64,000 bases of DNA, taken from positions 85,727,135-85,791,134 of the forward strand of contig OY970822.1 of the NCBI GenBank assembly GCA_963853835.1, given 5' to 3'. The translations under genes and the position numbers were made by a program. The notes beneath the pieces are model-generated. The model made no database searches. It saw only the letters and a program-made list of their open reading frames with translations, and was not told the DNA's origin. Position 1 is the stretch's first letter; each line of letters starts with the position of its first letter. Origin of the DNA: Calendula officinalis (taxonomy: Eukaryota > Streptophyta > Magnoliopsida > Asterales > Asteraceae). This document shows, piece by piece, positions 11,797 to 24,900 of this stretch.

Positions 11797-13640
11797 GATT
11801 GTTTTTGGGGCTTACACACAGAAACACACAGTGAATGGGGTTTTGTTTGAATATTTAAAAATGGAACTTGTTTTTCTGAAGAATTCAGATCTGTTGAGAC
11901 GGAGGTGGTCGGAGATATTTGTATCCATAGACAGCACGAAATTCACACACGTCTTTTAAATAAAATAATACTTAATAAAAAATATTTCAATAAAAATACA
12001 AAGAAGGAAAAATAATATTGGAAATCAACAATGATTTCATAATAAGAAACCATTTATGTTTCTTTCAGTTAGATATGGTTATGAATTAAATATGGGTAAG
12101 GTGGAGACATGATGGTGATTCTGTATCATTTTCTATTATTAGGTATGGTTGTATTTTGGGATGAACAATAAATATTGAAATTGAATTGATTTTGATATAT
12201 GTCTTTATCAAATGAATAGACATATAATGTCTCTTCTAACAATGAATTCTTAAACTTATCAAATTTGCCATATTAGTTTCACATCACCTTCCCATCTAAC
12301 AAAAAATTGATAAATATGTGCCAACAAAATCTCTTAATTTTCTCTCTAACAGTGATGATAAGCTAGTAAGTATAAGCTAGTAAGTATAAGAGTGACGTAA
12401 TTGATGTCATCATTATTTGCCAAATCAACGTCATATCAGCTCACACTCCAACTTACGTTCAACTGACATACCCATGATATCGATACCCTTTGTCTTCAGT
12501 CTCACCATTATAAAATATACACGTACACAAAATACTAAATACTAAATAGTGTAAATACCATATTAAATTGACATGGCCCCCACAAGTTCCATTCTTCTTC
12601 TCTTTCCCAAGTCGATTAGTTTCAGCGATGGATTGAAAGAGGCGGACCGTGCCAATGGTAATTGCTCGTCTATTGAAGACTGAAATCCCCATTGGGACAG
12701 GTCTAATAAAAACATTTGAAATTATTTTCTTAAGTTCAGGGATTAAATCTTTATATTTGGGAAACATTATAGATTGTTGGATGAAAATGATCACCATAAT
12801 AGTTAAATCGTGAACATCACAAGTAATGTTCGACAAAACGGATGGGTCTTTTCTTATTATTAAAAAAAAAAACCAACCATATGATTTCTGCTTTTATAAA
12901 GTTACTATGAAATGATGAATAATGTGAGTAGAAACTCCCAACTGCATGAGTCATTATCCCACATGTTAAATGAACTTTACAGTGACAAACTGACAATTCA
13001 CACCACAAGTAAACAAACCAACAAAAAAAGACATCTACTTTCTTATAGTATGATTCAAGAATTATCAATACTCTGATTAAAAAACAAATATTTTTAAACC
13101 ATACATGAAACCATTTTAGCTATAATCCTTGTGCTTCCCTCAAATATCAACCCTGCTGCAATTTCCCCTCATTTTCGGGTCACTGTGGATGGCTGCTTAA
13201 TCTCTGTACTCTCTTTCTCTCTCTCTTACTTTCTCTCTCTACATCTACATATATACACACACAGGTGTACCTATATGAATCTATGTGGAGAAATCTGTAA
13301 TCTTTTCAACATTTTGGGTCATTGTGTTGTGGATTGAAGTTATTTACTTATTTTCATATGTGGGTGTTGCTTACTTTGATGGGCTATTTCTTCTTTATGG
13401 GATTTCTTACTTTTAAAGAAAAATGTATTTAAAAAATATATTTCAAATCACCTACTAAAAAAAGTGTTTTTTCCTTTAAGATAATCAAAACTTTTCCTTC
13501 ACAAAGTGAGTACACAGTGTCACAGTTTGATGTTTTGCTTGAATGGGTTCTTAAAAATTTATGTTATTTTTGACACATAACTACCAATTTGTATACTTAG
13601 TTCCCAAAAAATTAACAGTCTTTTTGTGATGTTTTGGAGT
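11797..13640. other. Divergent intergenic region between AVT3-like and GLR genes
   Basis: No gene recognised. The first 140 bases are the probable leader of the transporter gene. A possible repeat of unknown type spans about 12450-12840. From 13195 a CT-rich stretch leads to CACACAGGTG (about 13260) and a later GTGCAG (13639-13644) just before the GLR start, which would fit a 5'-UTR intron. Confidence 0.4.
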
Positions 13641-13665
13641 GCAGGGTGGTCCTTTTTAAGAAAAA

Positions 13666-16600
13666 ATGCCAAAGATTTTAGTTTTTGCATTGGTTGTGTT
13701 GTTGGTTAATTTCAGTACTCAAGGCCTTAATAATACCAGACCCAATGTTGTAAATATGGCTTCTATTTTGACATTTGACTCCATTATTGGAAAAGTTGCA
13801 AAAATCGCGTTACAAGCTGCAATTGAAGATGTCAATTCTGATCCAACGATTCTTAAAGGAACCAAACTTAAAATAACTCTTCATGATTCCAATTATAGTG
13901 GATTTCTCAGCATAATGCAGGGTAACATTTTCTTACCTTTTTTAATATGTACTTTGACTTTGTAAGGTCAAATTTGACTAATTTTCCTTTAAGCATGTTT
14001 GTTGGTAAAAATCATAACAAGCCATTATGTATACGTAGGTCAGTCAACTAGTCAACCTTTTTCATTAATGCGAACCAAAACTTTTTCATCGGGTCTTATT
14101 TAGGGGCGTTTGAAATTGCTTATTGAAAATAGATTATGCGTTTTGATAATGGATAATCAGATAATTAGCGGTTAATAAACGTGATTCTGAAAAATAGTTT
14201 ATTGGATTTGATTATGCTGTTTGAAAGTGCAATAATTAGATAATCAGTTTTTTAGTGTTTAGCAAACTGATTATTTATTTCGTTAATAAGTACAATTTAA
14301 ATAATCATTTTTCAAAACGCAATAAGCACCTCCCAACCTGCTTTCCAAAACTCTATTTTGGATGCTCCAAAACGTAAATAATTGATTTTTCAAATCTTTT
14401 GTCAAACACTCATTTCAGATTATTCGCGTTTTTAAAATGCAATAATCAGATAATATGTTCTAAATCGCAAAATCAAAAACATGCTAAATGACCAAGAAGA
14501 CTTAGATAATTAAGAAGACAAAATAATTTTCAATATGAAATTATAACATTTTGGTTTAAATAAACTTGACCCATTTGTTGTTAATTACAGCTTTACAAGT
14601 AATGGAAACAGAAACGGTTGCCCTAATTGGGCCCCAAAGTTCAGTTTTAGCTCACGTGATTTCCCACGTGTCAAACGAGCTTCAAGTTCCATTACTATCA
14701 TTCACAGCAACTGATCCAACATTAAACTCACTTCAATATCCATATTTTGTGAGAACAACTCACAGTGATTTATACCAAATGGCTGCAATTTCAGATATTA
14801 TTAAATACTATGAATGGAGACAAGTTATAGCAATTTATTATGATGATGATCATGGAAGAAACGGAATAATTTCATTAGGAGATCAATTAGCAATTAGAGG
14901 ATGTAAAATTTCCCATAAAGCCCCTATAAAACCACTAGCAACAATAACAGATATAACTGATGTTTTAGTCCAAGTTCTATTAATGGAATCAAGAGTAATT
15001 GTTGTTCATACTTATGCTAATTATGGATTAGATATTCTTAATGTGGCTAAGAATCTTGGAATGTTGGATAGTGGGTATGTTTGGATTGCTACAAATTGGC
15101 TTTCAACGGTTATAGATGTTAATTCTCCGTTATCTTTAACTACAACTGATGTTATGCAAGGTTTTATTACATTAAAATCATACACAAAAGATTCAAAATT
15201 TACAAGAAAATTTGCTTCCGAGTGGAGAAATTTAACGGATTTTGGGTTAAGTAGTTATTGTTTATACGCGTATGATACCGTTTGGCTGCTTGCTCGTGCA
15301 CTTGATGCTTTTTTTGATAATGGTGGAAATATTTCATTTTCAAAAGATGTTAAGTTAACTAGATTAAAAAGACAAATGTTGAATCTTGAATCTTTAAGCA
15401 TATTTAATGGCGGGAATTTATTGATTCAAGATATCTTAAACGTTAAAATGAAAGGATTAACCGGTGTTTTTGAGTTTGATAATGATAAAAATCTAGTCAA
15501 TCCTGCATTTGAAGTTCTTAATGTGATTGGTACCGGTGTTAGAAAACTCGGGTATTGGTCAAACTCTTCGGGTTTGTCAACCATTCGACCAGAAAAAGTC
15601 AACGTTACGCCACGTCAGCAATCGGGCTCTTCTGACTTTTTACACACTGCGATTTGGCCGGGTCAAACGGTTAAGAAACCACGTGGATGGGTTTTTCCAG
15701 AAAATGGAAAACAGTTGGAAATCGGTGTTGCAAATCGAGTAAGCTTTCGGGAATTTGTGGGAAAATCAAAAGACAGTAATATATTTAAAGGATATTGCAT
15801 TGATGTTTTTACATCTGCTGTAAATTTACTTCCATATGCTGTACCGTATAAGTTTTTAGCTTATGGAGATGGTGTCAAGAACCCTAACAACACTGAGCTT
15901 GTGAGCTTGATGAATGCTGGTGTAAGTATTTTTTTTTTTATATTTTTTATTATTTAATAAAAAGTGAAGATTCACAATTTTGAACAGTTTGCTTGTGACT
16001 TGGGTTATTATTATCTCTCACAGGTCAAATGAGTAAAGTTTTTTTAACAAATTGGCTTAAAAGGTAACACGTGAAACTTGTGGAAAGTTGGGGAAAGTGT
16101 ATCTTTAATGCTATTAAAACCTCATAAATCATTTTTGTTCAAAAGTTCAGAACTTTACTGGAATAATGTTATTTTTATATTCATATTTATCCCACTAATC
16201 TAGAAAAAGAAGACTAAATTTTTGGGTAGAAAGTGTTAATTTCTATTCTCTTTGATAATTTTGATATAAAGTAGAGATTGGCAAATTCGACCAATTTACA
16301 TACAAACTAGGTTCATGTCTAATAGGTTAAAAAAAGCTTAAAAGAAAACAAAAAGAATTATATAAAGTCATTCAAAATAAATTTGAACGGATAAAACCTC
16401 ATAAATCATTTTATTAAAGAAAATAACATTACCAAAAGGCAACATGTTAATTTTTTCTTGAAATTAAAAATAAATAAATGCAGGTATATGATGGTGTTGT
16501 GGGAGACATTGCTATAACTACCAGGCGAACCCGAATAGCAGATTTTTCACAACCGTTTGTAGAATCGGGGTTTGTTGTGGTGGCACCGGTTAGGAGATCA

Positions 16601-18505
16601 AGTTCTACTACTTGGGCTTTTCTTCAGCCGTTTTCCCCATTAATGTGGTGTGTTTCAGGAATCTTTTTTATAGTTGTTGGAACCGTTGTTTGGACTCTAG
16701 AACATCGTATAAATGACGAATTCCGTGGTCCTCCTAAGAAACAAATTGTCACAGTTTTATGGTAAGTTAGTATTTTTTCTCTCTTGTAAATTATAATTAC
16801 AAAAGTTATATTATTTAAATATTAGTTTTGATAATGACAACCCTAAGGAATGTCTTTAAATGCATTAAAAATTATACATTAATTTATGAGGGAGTAATTT
16901 TTTAAAATTCAGAAGTTGGTTATATATAAATGTACAAGTTTTAGGTTATTATTATCAAAACATTAAAATAATAATCTAGTTCTTTTGAGTAAAATATTTT
17001 AGGAGGTTATATACACTAACTATACACTTAATGGTCACTTTTTTAGTTTCGACACATTTGACTGTTTCATTTTCAGCCCGTTTGACTCTGGTAAATTCAC
17101 TATTTATTTCTCAGGTTTAGCTTTTCAACTCTGTTTTCCTCCCATAGTAAGTGTTGTTTCTCATTTTCTGAAATTAAACAAAATGTGTTATAATCTTACT
17201 TATAATCATGGTTTATGCAGGAGAAAACACGCTAAGCACTCTGGGTCGCATGGTTTTAATTCTATGGTTATTTGTGGTTTTAATTATAAACTCGAGTTAT
17301 ACTGCGAGTTTGACCTCGATCTTGACCGTTCAAAAGCTTTATTCGCCTATTAAAGGCATTGATAGTTTAATGGCAAGCAAAGATCCAATTGGGTACCCAG
17401 AAAATTCATTTGTAAGGAATTATTTAATAGCCGAATTTGGTATTCATGAAGATCGGTTAATTCCTCTTTCATTACCTAAAGATTATGAGAAAGCATTGAA
17501 AGATGGGCCCCACAAGGGTGGTGTTGCTGCAGTTGTTGATGAACGTGCTTATATTGAACTTTTTCTCTCATCGCGTTGTGATTTCAGCATTATTGGTCAA
17601 GAATTTACCAAAAATGGATGGGGATTTGTGAGTATACAATTTTATTTCATGCAAATATGTGAAAATACAATAGGAAAATAAGTTTTTCTAAAGTCAAAGT
17701 CAACATTGACCACTCTTCTTTTTCACTAGGTCAGTCAAATTGTGCTAACGTTTCGTTGGGTAACATGACACGACACAAATTCTTTTTTCTCAACCACAAC
17801 ACGACACAGCACAAAGTAGTGTTTTTTCCCCTAACACGAACACAACCCAATAAATTAAATAACAAAAATTCCAGATTTTAAAAACTGACAAACATGACAA
17901 AATATAATATAAATTACAACTAAGTGTTCCCAAAATTTATAACTATCGTGTCAATTGCTTGTTAATTTCAGAACCCGAATACGACATGACTTCGTTTTTT
18001 TTACACGAACACGAATTCAAATTTTGATTTCGTCCCAATTTCGTTTCGTTTCGTGTATTTTTGTCTGTGTTATGTCAGATTTTGACATCCCTAATTTTCG
18101 CAGGCCTTCCCACGAGACTCACCTTTAGCAGCTGACATGTCAACCGCTATCCTTCAACTTTCAGAAAACGGCGAGCTACAAAGAATTCACGACAAATGGT
18201 TAATGAGAAGTGCATGTAGTTCACAAGGAGCAAAATTTGAAGTTGACCAACTCGAATTAACAAGCTTTCAAGGTCTCTTTTTAATATGCGGATTGGCATG
18301 TTTTATTGCTCTGATCATTTACTTTGCACTAATCATACGCCAATTTGCCAAACATTATCCAACACTTTCTGGAACAAGTATCCAATCGGGACGGCTTCAA
18401 ACATTTTTTTCATTTGTTGATGAAAAACAAGAAACGATAAAATCACGTCCAAAGAGAAAATTTACAGAGGGGAGTTCAAGTAGGACTGATGCTAATGATG
18501 TGTAA
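13666..18505 (+). CDS. Glutamate receptor-like cation channel, GLR clade 3-like (6 exons)
   Basis: Exons 13666-13921, 14591-15921, 16484-16761, 17115-17146, 17221-17627 and 18104-18505 join in frame to 901 aa. The order is: signal peptide (MPKILVFALVVLLVNFSTQG); periplasmic-binding-like amino-terminal domain (RPNVVNMASILTFDSIIGKV, IGPQSSVLAHV, WRQVIAIYYDDDHGRNG); ligand-binding lobe S1 (residues about 400-520, FREFVG..., GYCIDVF); M1 (WAFLQPFSPLMWCVSGIFF); pore loop (LWFSFSTLF); M3 with the gate SYTASLTSILTVQ; lobe S2 (GYPENSFVRNY...); M4 (LTSFQGLFLICGLACFIALI); and a short cytosolic tail. Clade-3 GLRs are amino-acid-gated Ca2+-permeable channels in plasma or vacuolar membranes used in wound signalling. 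The fourth exon is only 32 bp, but it supplies the conserved pore residues and restores phase. The gene looks functional. Clade assignment rests on remembered family sequence. Confidence 0.92.
14102..14480. repeat. Possible MITE in GLR intron 1
   Basis: Repeated short words (AATAATCAGATAAT, TTGCTTATTG and its complement CAATAAGCA) are spread as inverted pairs through this part of the intron, from GGGGCGTTTGAAATTGC onward. This suggests a foldback element. No target duplication was established. Confidence 0.35.
17735..18095 (-). repeat. Dispersed repeat, copy 2, in GLR intron 5
   Basis: Inverse-oriented relative of 7185-7450. The stretch AACTATCGTGTC with the following ACCCGAATACGAC block is the reverse complement of the other copy's core. 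It fills most of the last GLR intron without touching splice sites. Confidence 0.6.
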
Positions 18506-19204
18506 ATCGATAGTAGCAAAATTAGCAGGAGAGATTTGTCATTAAACATCTCAAAATGATTGCAAAATGTTGTGTTTGCAACTGGTAAATTGGTCAAGAA
18601 AGGGTATATGCCAGACGCACTTGTGCGTTTTTTGGTCAAATTTGTATACTGTTATAGAAAATAGCAAGTTAACCTGAAGTTTAGATTAATGTGAAGTTTT
18701 TTAGGTCATTTTAACCCTAGAGATATTACTTTATGTATAGAAGATTTACATTAATTTACATAGGTTTGATTTGTATATGTTTAGTTTAATGTATATGAAC
18801 AATATTTCTCATTCTACTCATAATCTTTTAACAACCGGTTCAAACCAGTTGGTAGAATCGGGAATGGGATAGTAGTTGGTTGGAAACGAGTCAATTAAAT
18901 TGGTGGTTATAGCTCGATAGAAACTAGCTGATTTGACATATAACCGGTTGAACTGGTGACCCTAAACCCAAAAAACAAGTTTTTCTTAAAATAACGTTAG
19001 GACACTGTTAAAGACTTTATTAATTGGCTTATAGGAAGCCACTTTCTAGCACCGTGTTTACGAAGTTCTCATCTAAAGAGTCTGTGCATGTGAAAGGAAG
19101 CCATATATTGGCGACATCGTGACTCAACTAAAGATACTTGACTTTGATACATGAAAATACCCTTCTTTTGCTTCATGTTGAATAACTATCATGAAATATT
19201 TTGT

Positions 19205-19440
19205 CGTGAACTATGTGGTGGTGACATAGTGGTAAGGGTCCTCGAACTTTTTAGAGATCATGGGTTCGATTCATCTTTGGGTAACACATTAGATGGTTCA
19301 TAAATAACCATAGTAACGATTAGGTAATGTACATTACAAGTAAAGTTTGGCCACCCGGAGAACCCAATATAATAACGGGAATATTTTTCATATATAAATA
19401 TTTTGTTGCAAATGGAGCTCCACCCTTTTTCAAAGGATCC
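19205..19440 (+). repeat. SINE-like tRNA-derived element
   Basis: It starts with a tRNA-like pair of internal promoter boxes: A-box-like GTGACATAGTGGTAAGGG (about 19212-19230) and B-box-like GGGTTCGATTC about 30 bases downstream (19262-19272), followed by an unrelated tail. There is no cloverleaf, so it is not a tRNA gene. Ends uncertain. Confidence 0.5.
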
Positions 19441-19504
19441 TGTCGACACCTATTCTTTTTAGCGAAGTAACATTAGAAGATGCGCATCTTCAATAAACAT
19501 GTAG

Positions 19505-19650
19505 ACTTCAAGCCTTTTTGGAAAAGCTTATTCAGGGGTTTATTTTTTAGTTTATTAGCTTATGTAGCTTGAATTTTCAAACTTATTCGAGCTTACATAA
19601 GCTAATAAACTCATAAAGCAGTTAAATAAGCTTTTCGAAACACCCCGTTC
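19505..19650. repeat. Foldback MITE-like repeat
   Basis: The arms TTTTTGGAAAAGCTTATT and AATAAGCTTTTCGAAACA, with internal AGCTTATGT/ACATAAGCT, form a long imperfect palindrome. Similar AAGCTTATT...AAACATG sequences occur at 59965-60120. Confidence 0.5.
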
Positions 19651-20404
19651 AAGTTACTAGGTCTAATCCTGCATAAATGTTTAGCACGACCTCATCTACA
19701 CATCTAATCTCTGACTTATCTTTTTAATAGACTAAAGGGAATATTGGAAAAAAAATGGGAAATATACAAATATTAGTTATCACTATATACTGTCTTTTGT
19801 TGCTTCATTGATTCCTAAATGACAATAGCTTCGCCTATTTATAGGTGAAATAGTGGGTCTAGAATCCCTCATAGAAGTTGTTAAGGAGATAGTAAATAAC
19901 TCAAGTCACCTTAAATAAGTGTTTAAAAAATTTATACATAACTTACAATAACGGCATCTTCATAACCCGTGACACTTTAAGAAATCGAAGTTAGTTGGGT
20001 TTCAAGTTTACTGGGTTGATACGATCAGGTTGGTCTTATAAACTGAAACTATCTCTTTTATATTGATTTTAAGATAGTAAAATATGCTTAATTTTTTAGG
20101 CTACGACCTACGAATTAGATGAAAATAAGGTCGAATAATCACAAGTTGCAAATAAATAACTTCATTTAAGTATGAGAAACTATATTTCTTGCTACCTATA
20201 TGTCTATCCACTTGCAAATTTAACATCTATAATCCACTAATTCTCATTCCTCATATCATCTCTTGATTTTAACACTTATCATGATCAAATGAGTAAAAGT
20301 ATAAGTAGAAAGAAAATGTAAGAACTAATACTACACAATTTCTCTTTAAGTATACTTCACTAAAGACAATATTTAACATGAAAAGAATAGAATAATATTA
20401 ATAA

Positions 20405-21624
20405 GGGTAAATTACAGTTTTTGTCCATGACCTTTTTCGGATTCGGGGTGTTTGTCCCTAAACTTTTTTTTCTGTTTTTTTGTCCTTTATGTTTTTAAAA
20501 TTTCGCATATTTGTCCTTCCGCCCAAAATCTTCCGTTAAGTGACTAAAAATGCAAAAAAATTAAGGGTATTTTCGTCTTTTTTCCTCACTCTTCATGTTC
20601 TTCATCTTCTTCCCCAACACCCACAAACCACCTTGAACCACCATCTCCGGCCAAAATTAAAGGTCTGCCAAAAAAATATCGTTTTTCATTTCACGATGGC
20701 GATTAAATGCAGGCTCGTGATGAAGAACATGTCTAGATCTTCGATTTTGGTCGCACATGGCAGACGAAAAGATTCAGTTGCAGGTTCAAGAGCAACGATT
20801 TTAAAGTGTAGGGTTTGAAAGCACAGTGCAAAGCCCTAATTTCAATCATTTCAGTGGTAGAAAACGAATCAGTTGCCGGAGATCACGACGTTTGTTTCTC
20901 ATCTTCTTCTCCTACCAACATCAACACCTCACCGGCGAGTACGAAAATGAATATCTTCACCGTCTCTTTTCGACGGCAATTATGTAGTAAGTATACGGTG
21001 GTGGTGGATATCGTTCACCTTCTGGGTTTCTTCTTGTCATCACCATCTCAGATTCATATCTCGTATACGGTGGTGGATATCGAAGCAGGTCATCACCGTC
21101 TCAGATTCAGATCTCGTTCACTTTCTAGGTTTTTATAATTTGCCATTTGGTTTCGTTCAGATCGAGATTCAGATCTCGTTCACATATGGTGGTGGTGGAT
21201 ATGAAGATTAATTCATGAATTGCATTTGATTTTATGGGAATTGATTCCTTTGTATTGGTCATGATCAATTTCTTTTTTGTTAGATTTTCATTTAAGGGGT
21301 AAATGATTTTGATTTTAGGCTTGTTTCATGAATTTGAAGATTTAGTATTTAAGGTTCATTAATTTGGGGGATTAGGGTTCATTGAAGGAAGAAGAAGGAT
21401 AGAAAAGTGGACAAAAAAGAAAAATGTAAAAATAAAAAGAAAAAGAGTTAAAACAGGGGTAATTTGGTAAAATGGTCAAAAAACCATCACTTAATGGCCA
21501 AAATTGGACGGAGGGACAAATATGCAGAATTTTAAAAACATAAGAATAAAAAAACAGAAAAAAAAAGTTTAAGGAAAAAAACACCGAATCCAGAAAAATC
21601 AAGGACAAAAACTGTAATTTACTT
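20405..21624. mobile_element. Non-autonomous MULE-type element with about 130-bp inverted ends
   Basis: The left end GGGTAAATTACAGTTTTTGT (then CC) and right end AAAAACTGTAATTTAC are inverted, and similarity continues inward for roughly 130 bp (tgtccctaaac..., ccttccgccc...). The flanks TATTAATAA (20396-20404) and TATTAATGA (21625-21633) match at 8 of 9 positions, the target-duplication size of Mutator-like elements. The last two right-end bases appear mutated. The interior (20580-21370) is CT-rich then mixed, with short open frames but no recognised protein. A related element with a better-kept end lies at 35869-36992. Confidence 0.7.
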
Positions 21625-21950
21625 TATTAATGAATATCACAATTTAAATTTGTCGCATGTTTGATATTGTATTATCAAACGGAAAGTGCAAAATTACTAT
21701 ATTGCAAAATGCAAAATTATATTGTCGAAAAATACATAACTGCAAAATGCAAAAAACTTGGGCTGCCCTTTTCAGTTTTCACACCCATGAACGGGCTGCA
21801 CAAACCAAAAGAGAAGGAGGGAATTTGAAGAACTTCAAGAATCAAAATACAGAATTTGAAAACACCAGAAACCGCCGCCATTGGAAAGCTCAAACCAACC
21901 ATTGTTCTTCGATTATTGATAACTGGATTACTAATTAGCAGCACAAAATC

Positions 21951-24900
21951 ATGTTACAAAGCAAATCATTCGTCCGAAAAACGAGACAAGGCAAAGTTGT
22001 TAAGGTAAGTTTTCCTTTTCTGCACTCCGAAAAAAAATAAACCCTATTTTCGATAACCCTAGCTACTGTACGTGAAAAAAATTAATTTACTTTGTGAACA
22101 CAGGTGGTCAGAGAACATTATCTTAGAGATGATATATTCTGTGGAGCTTCGTTTTGCAAAGTTTGTGATACGAAAGGTGCTCGTTTCATTTCCCCTGAAT
22201 CCCCAATCCTTGTTCTTGATACAAATGTTGTTCTGAATCAGGTAAATTACATGTTTTTTTTTTCAATCAATTACTCATTACACATGTTTTTGAAAAAGCT
22301 TACATAATTTTTGCTTACATTTTAGATCGATTTACTCGAGAATTCAGCAATTGATGATGTTGTAGTGCTGTCTGTGGTATTGGAAGAGGTTAAGAACAAG
22401 AATCTTGGAGTTTATAACAGACTTAGGGCCTTATGTAGTAACTCATTAAGAAGATTCTTTGTATTCTCTAATGAACACCATAAGTTAGCTTCTTAATTTT
22501 CATAAGATTGCTTGTTATCATTTAAAAATATATGTTAGTTATTAACAAAATATGTCTAACATTTTCTATGTGAAGGGACACATATGTGAAAGCTGTGGCA
22601 GGAGAGACTCCAAATGATCGTAATGACAGAGGTCTGATGTTTAGTTATATTGTAATATGATAATTAGTATTAATATTTTGTTTAGTTACTAAATCATAAA
22701 TATTAATTATTAAATATTTTGACACTTTCAGCTATTAGGGTTGCATCACAATGGTACCAGAACCATCTTGGTGGTCCTGCAAAAATCTTAATGATCACAA
22801 ACGACCGTGAAAATAAAAGAAAGGCGACTGAAGAAGGAATTTCTGCAGATATAGGTACTCCACTAATTTGATTATCAGTTATACTAATAGTTGAATAAGA
22901 TTTATATTCATTGTAACTAACTTTTTATTTAATTTTATTTTATTTCAGTGGAGTCATATGTGAAATCACTTGGTCAACCAGCTCTTCTTGATCTAATTGT
23001 TCAACCTAATAACTCTGAGGATATGGAAATTGAAGATCTGAGGCCTGCAAAGAAGAAAGTTATATACATTGAGGTATTGAATATTAAAAATTATGGTTTT
23101 TATCTTTTTTAAATTCACTTTTTTTTTTTAATTTTCTTTTTATAAATTCAGCATAAACCGATGTCAGAAATTACATCTGGAATGCGATGTGGAATATATC
23201 ATCAAGGAAAACTTCGTGTTAATCGTTATAATCCATTTGAAGCATATGTTTGTAGTGAAAGTATTGGTGATGAAATAATAATATTTGGGCGTGACAATAT
23301 GAACAGAGCTTTTGATGGAGATATTGTTGCTGTTGAACTCTTACCTCAAGATCAATGGCATAATGAAAAATCTCTTCATATAGCTGATGAAGGTATTTCA
23401 ATTTTTAACACCTAAAAAAAATCAATTTTTTTTTAAATTTCTTAAAATTGTTTTCAGATGATGAAGAAGATGAAGGTGTTCATTTAGCACCAAACAGTGC
23501 TGATGTTGCTCCAAGAATTGCAAATTCATCACAAGATTCTTCTGAAAATATAAATATTTTACCTTCTCGTCCTTCTGGTCGTGTTGTTGGTATTATAAAA
23601 CGAAACTGGCATGCGTAAGTTTAATTTCATTTTTTTTAAAAAAATTTAATTTCATATTCGGTTTATAACGTGATATCATATTTGACAGTTATTGTGGATC
23701 TTTGGAACCAATGGCTATGCCAGCTGGCAATGCTGGTGTTGCACATGCTTTATTTGTCTCCAAAGACCGAAGATTTCTCAAAATCCGAATTCAAACTCGC
23801 CAGCTTGGCAATCTTTTGGATAAAAGAATTATTGTTTCTGTTGATACTTGGGATTGCCAATCGAGATATCCTTCTGGTCATTATGTTCGCACAATTGGAG
23901 ATATTGGAGACCGAGAAACCGAAACAGAGGTTTTATTATTATATTATAATATATATTATATTATTTAAGTGAGGAAATTTTCTTTTTAATTTTATATTAT
24001 TGTAATTTTGCAGGTTGTATTAATAGAGAATGATATTGATGCAAGGCCATTTACTTCTCAAGTATTAGCATGTTTGCCACCATTACCATGGTCAGTATCG
24101 TCAGAAGATTTATCAAATCCTGTCAGACAAGATTTGCGTCATTTAAGGATATTTAGTGTGGACCACCAGGTAAAATACGTGTCTAATATATTTTAATACA
24201 ATTATAAATAATGTAATATTTTATGTAATTAAATGTTTGTTGGGGCAGGTTGCAAGGATATTGATGATGCATTGCATTGTACTTTACTTCCAAATGGAAA
24301 CTTTGAAGTTGGAGTTCGTATCCTCAAAATGTTATTTTCATTTTTTTCTTTATTTTTAGAAACAGAATATGTTTTATTTAATTAAAATTTAAATAGATAT
24401 CGCTGATGTCACGAATTTTGTCCACCCTGGAACACCGCTTGATAGTGAAGCTACACAAAGAGGAACTTCTACTTACCTTGTTGAACGCCGTATTGACATG
24501 CTTCCTAAACCTCTTACTGAAGGTATTTATTATTATTATTATTATTTTTTTAATTCAAGTTTTTAGTTATTAATTTGTTTAATGGATTTATTTTGCAGAT
24601 ATATGTTCTCTCCGGGCTGATGTGGAGAGGCTAGCATTTTCTGTTATTTGGGTATGTTTTTTTTTTTTTTTTTTTTACAAAATGGCTCCTTTTAGTTCTA
24701 CTGTTGGGTGACAACGTTATTACTAAAAAAAACAACTTTATTTTGCAGGAAATGACTCCTGATGCACATGTTATTTCTACTAGATATACAAAAAGTGTCA
24801 TTAAATCATGTGCTGCTTTGTCTTATGTTGAAGCTCAATCAAGGATGGATGACAGGTGCATGAAAAAGTTTTTTACTTTTATTTTAAAATATTTTTATTG

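Larger units (their letters stand above)
18506..20395. other. GLR 3' flank and repeat-bearing intergenic region
   Basis: No gene recognised. It holds a SINE-like stretch near 19205 and a foldback near 19505, listed separately. The rest is AT-rich. Confidence 0.4.

Noticed and set aside
12459..12836. 125-aa minus-strand frame before the GLR gene
   Set aside because: No known family; looks like translated repeat DNA.
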